Source: Bacillota bacterium
GTDB taxonomy: Bacteria > Bacillota > Clostridia > Lachnospirales > Lachnospiraceae
Direction: 5' to 3'
Length of the DNA: 15,317 nucleotides
Assembly: GCA_023443225.1 (NCBI GenBank)
Contig: JAEZVF010000035.1
Coordinates: forward strand, 1 to 15,317
In this document: piece after piece, positions 13,101 to 15,317 of the stretch
Numbering within the stretch: the stretch's first letter is position 1
How the letters are laid out: each line of letters opens with the position of its first letter
Position numbers and translations under genes: made by a program
Notes under the pieces: generated by a model
What the model was told of the DNA's origin: nothing
Seen by the model: only the letters and a program-made list of their open reading frames with translations
Databases searched by the model: none

Positions 13101-14228
13101 ATGATATATTTAGATTATGCAGCAAATACCCCGGTGGCAAAAGAAGTCTTAGATGATTTCTGTATAGAAAACAACCACTATTATGGAAACCCTAATTCTA
13201 GCCATAAAGCTGGTATTCAGGCCAAGGAACGTATGGAAGAAACAACAGATAATATTGCAACGCTGCTACATGTCAGTCCATCAGAAATCATCTATACCTC
13301 AGGTGCCAGTGAATCGAATAACCTAGCAATTAAAGGGATTGCATATACGTATCGTCACAGGGGAAAACACATGATATCCACCTGCCTTGAACATTCTTCG
13401 GTCAGTGGAGCACTTACGGCTCTTCAAAAGCAGGGATATGAGATTGATCTTGTGGATATTCTTCCGAATGGGCAAGTTGATATGGAACATTTGAAAGAAT
13501 TACTTAGAGAGGATACCATTCTAGTATCTGTAAGCTACGTTGATAGTGAGCTCGGTGTCGTACAGCCAATTGAGGAAATTGCAGAGCTAATCCATCAAAT
13601 GCAAAATTGTTTTTTACACGTGGATGCAACACAGGCGGTAGGGAAAATACGTATTGACATGCAGAAGGTTGATTTGTTATCATTTACTGCACATAAGTTT
13701 TACGGAATAAATGGATGTGGTATACTAATACGGAAAGAAAATGTCGTGTTGGAACCACTCATTCATGGTGGGGCAAGTACTACTGAGTATCGTAGCGGAA
13801 CTCCGGCAGTTGGACTGGCAGCTTCTATTTATATGGCTTTAAAATTGGCATATGATCACTTGGAAGAACGGTATCAATATGTAAGTCAGATTAATAAACA
13901 AGTAAAGTCAAAACTAATGGAATACCCTTCCCTTCGATTAAATAGTACAGATAAATCAATTCCTCATGTGATAAACTTAAGTATAAAGGGAATAAAGGGA
14001 ATCGATTTTCAACAGGCTCTGGCTGAACTTGATGTTTGCGTATCAGTGAAATCTGCTTGTTCGGTAACGAACACCATGTCCCGACCTGTATATGCAATAA
14101 CAAAAGATAAGAAGAATGCCATGTGTTCCTGGCGGATTAGTTTAAGCCACTTAACAACCCAAGATGAGATAACTACATTCTTTAAATTATTTGATGAATG
14201 TTATAAAAAACTTACACAAGCGAAATGA
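13101..14228 (+). CDS. cysteine desulfurase (NifS/IscS family)
   Basis: A PLP enzyme that takes sulfur from cysteine, leaving alanine and an enzyme persulfide for delivery to acceptors. Family landmarks are LDYAANTPV at the start, GASESNN, His98 in LEHSSV, Asp175 and Gln178 in HVDATQAVGK, Lys199 (Schiff base) in TAHKFYG, and catalytic Cys320 in KSACSVTNTMSRPV. Its 375 residues are near the short end of the family. The usual V-N-N-E motif of IscS reads V-D-S-E here (147-150), so the Asn that contacts PLP is replaced. AAAGGA precedes the ATG. A TtcA-like gene follows 21 bases later, so it probably feeds tRNA thiolation rather than general Fe-S assembly; that is inference. Confidence 0.92.
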   Translation: MIYLDYAANTPVAKEVLDDFCIENNHYYGNPNSSHKAGIQAKERMEETTDNIATLLHVSPSEIIYTSGASESNNLAIKGIAYTYRHRGKHMISTCLEHSSVSGALTALQKQGYEIDLVDILPNGQVDMEHLKELLREDTILVSVSYVDSELGVVQPIEEIAELIHQMQNCFLHVDATQAVGKIRIDMQKVDLLSFTAHKFYGINGCGILIRKENVVLEPLIHGGASTTEYRSGTPAVGLAASIYMALKLAYDHLEERYQYVSQINKQVKSKLMEYPSLRLNSTDKSIPHVINLSIKGIKGIDFQQALAELDVCVSVKSACSVTNTMSRPVYAITKDKKNAMCSWRISLSHLTTQDEITTFFKLFDECYKKLTQAK

Positions 14229-14249
14229 TGTAATCGAAAGGAATAAGCA

Positions 14250-15074
14250 ATGGAACGTTATGAAGAAATTGAACGTAGTATCATTAAGAAATTTAGAAAA
14301 CCTATATGGAGACAATTTATAAAAGGCATAAATGAATATCAGTTGATACAGGAAAATGATAAAATAGCAGTATGCATATCCGGTGGAAAGGATTCCATGC
14401 TCTTGGCGAAGCTTATGCAGGAGATTCAAAGACATGGAAAAATGAAGTTCGAATTGATATTTCTTGTAATGGATCCAGGCTATAATGAGATAAATCGACA
14501 GACGATAATTAATAACGCTGAAATTTTAAACATACCAATCACTATATTTGAATCCGATATATTTGATTCGGTTGCTCAAGTGGAGGATTCCCCTTGCTAT
14601 TTGTGCGCGAGGATGCGAAGAGGTTATCTCTACAATAATGCTCAAAAATTAGGTTGTAATAAAATTGCATTGGGTCATCATTTTGATGATGTAATTGAGA
14701 CCATATTAATGGGGATGATGTATAGCGGCAAAATAGAAACGATGATGCCCAAGCTACACAGTAAGAATTTTTCTGGGATGCAATTAATCCGACCAATGTA
14801 TATGGTAAAAGAAGCAGATATTATTGCGTGGAAGGAATATAATGACTTACAGTTTATACAATGTGCCTGCAGATTCACAGAGAATTGTACCATGTGCGAC
14901 AACGGTGGTGGTGGTTCAAAACGTGAGGAAATGAAGAAATTAGTAAAGAGATTGCGTCAAACAAGTGATATTATTGATAAAAACATATTCAGGAGTGTAC
15001 ATGATATTAATTTAGGAACAATTATCGGCTATCATAAGGGAGAAGACAGACGAAGCTTTTTGGATGATTTTTAA
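14250..15074 (+). CDS. TtcA-family tRNA 2-thiocytidine synthetase
   Basis: A PP-loop ATPase with Fe-S ligands, predicted to thiolate a cytidine in tRNA (position 32 in the E. coli enzyme). The PP-loop SGGKDS is at residues 44-49. Cys116 and Cys119 (CYLCARMRRG) match the paired cysteines of TtcA, and GHHFDDVIET (142-151) is the second nucleotide-site signature. Further cysteines are 205, 207, 213 and 216; one of the first pair probably supplies the third cluster ligand. A glycine run follows at 219-222. Length of 274 is in the usual range. AAAGGA lies seven bases before the ATG. The upstream cysteine desulfurase would supply persulfide sulfur. The exact tRNA target, or another thiolation product, is not provable here. 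Confidence 0.85.
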   Translation: MERYEEIERSIIKKFRKPIWRQFIKGINEYQLIQENDKIAVCISGGKDSMLLAKLMQEIQRHGKMKFELIFLVMDPGYNEINRQTIINNAEILNIPITIFESDIFDSVAQVEDSPCYLCARMRRGYLYNNAQKLGCNKIALGHHFDDVIETILMGMMYSGKIETMMPKLHSKNFSGMQLIRPMYMVKEADIIAWKEYNDLQFIQCACRFTENCTMCDNGGGGSKREEMKKLVKRLRQTSDIIDKNIFRSVHDINLGTIIGYHKGEDRRSFLDDF

Positions 15075-15093
15075 TAAAGTGTAATTTGATAAG

Positions 15094-15141
15094 AATAGCT
15101 GCAAAGGTAATGAAGTATACTACCTGTGCAGTTATTTTTTT
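15094..15141 (+). terminator. intrinsic terminator after ttcA-like gene
   Basis: A stem of about 16 pairs between 15094-15109 and 15121-15136, with one A-G mismatch and one G-U pair, closes an 11-base loop. A T-rich tail (15132-15141) follows. It ends the cysteine desulfurase-TtcA transcript. Confidence 0.88.
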
Positions 15142-15199
15142 GTAGTTTTATCATATGTTTATTTGCTTTAAATTTTAATTTTATCGTTATATTGGTTAC

Positions 15200-15239
15200 T
15201 TGAAAAGGTAAGTTCCACTTTGAATAAGTAAGTTCCACT
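15200..15239. repeat. 20-bp tandem repeat, two copies, possible IS end
   Basis: Two contiguous 20-bp units (15200-15219 and 15220-15239) match at 18 of 20 positions; each starts TTGAA and ends GTAAGTTCCACT. They resemble the 27-bp repeats at 34-87 (shared TTGAA and TTCCAC, same orientation). The following bases to the edge are AT-rich with no gene start visible. This could be the left end of an IS21-like element lying outside the window; that is inference. Confidence 0.5.
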
Positions 15240-15317
15240 CAAACTAGGGGAAATAAATAAATACAAACGTGAGAACTAAAAAAATATATATAATAGATGT
15301 ATTTTATATCATTTTGC

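Overview
The window reads as low-GC Firmicutes DNA, most likely an anaerobic Clostridia of the Lachnospiraceae type. The evidence is AT-rich spacers, purine-rich Shine-Dalgarno sites, near-perfect sigma-A promoters with 17-bp spacers, intrinsic hairpin/U-tract terminators, a CymR-like Rrf2 regulator and clostridial-looking protein versions. All supported genes lie on the + strand. The genus is an inference.

Positions 1 to about 11140 form a sulfur-assimilation island. It opens with metY (sulfide to homocysteine) and a CymR-type regulator under a TTGACA-N17-TATAAT promoter. A structured intergenic RNA region, a 52-residue YezD-like gene and a strong terminator-shaped hairpin follow. Then comes a tightly packed operon: sbp-cysT-cysW-cysA (sulfate import), aprA-aprB (a dissimilatory-type APS reductase flavoprotein with a short two-cluster ferredoxin subunit), and cysD-cysN (ATP sulfurylase). 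A good terminator closes it. The genes describe a route from extracellular sulfate to APS to sulfite. Sulfite reductase is not in the window, and MetY would use the resulting sulfide. There is no cysC or cysH, so APS appears to be reduced directly by AprAB.

Positions 11150 to 12920 hold unrelated genes. A small XRE regulator is translationally coupled to a four-helix membrane protein, with three 23-bp-spaced repeats over its promoter. A DUF2238/YjdF-like membrane protein follows, with a tandem 19-bp repeat in its leader.

Positions 12920 to 15141 hold a cysteine desulfurase and a TtcA-like PP-loop/Fe-S tRNA thiolase, a sulfur-relay pair. In front of them a perfect consensus promoter is followed about 100 nt later by an intrinsic terminator, which implies either an attenuated leader or a small RNA. 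A terminator closes the pair.

Both edges of the window (34-87 and 15200-15239) carry short tandem repeats sharing a TTCCAC core. They resemble iterated ends of insertion sequences, but no transposase is visible. The most interesting points are the hybrid AprAB/CysDN pathway, the CysN C-terminal extension, the leader and terminator architecture around yezD, the promoter-terminator unit before the cysteine desulfurase, and the XRE operator array.
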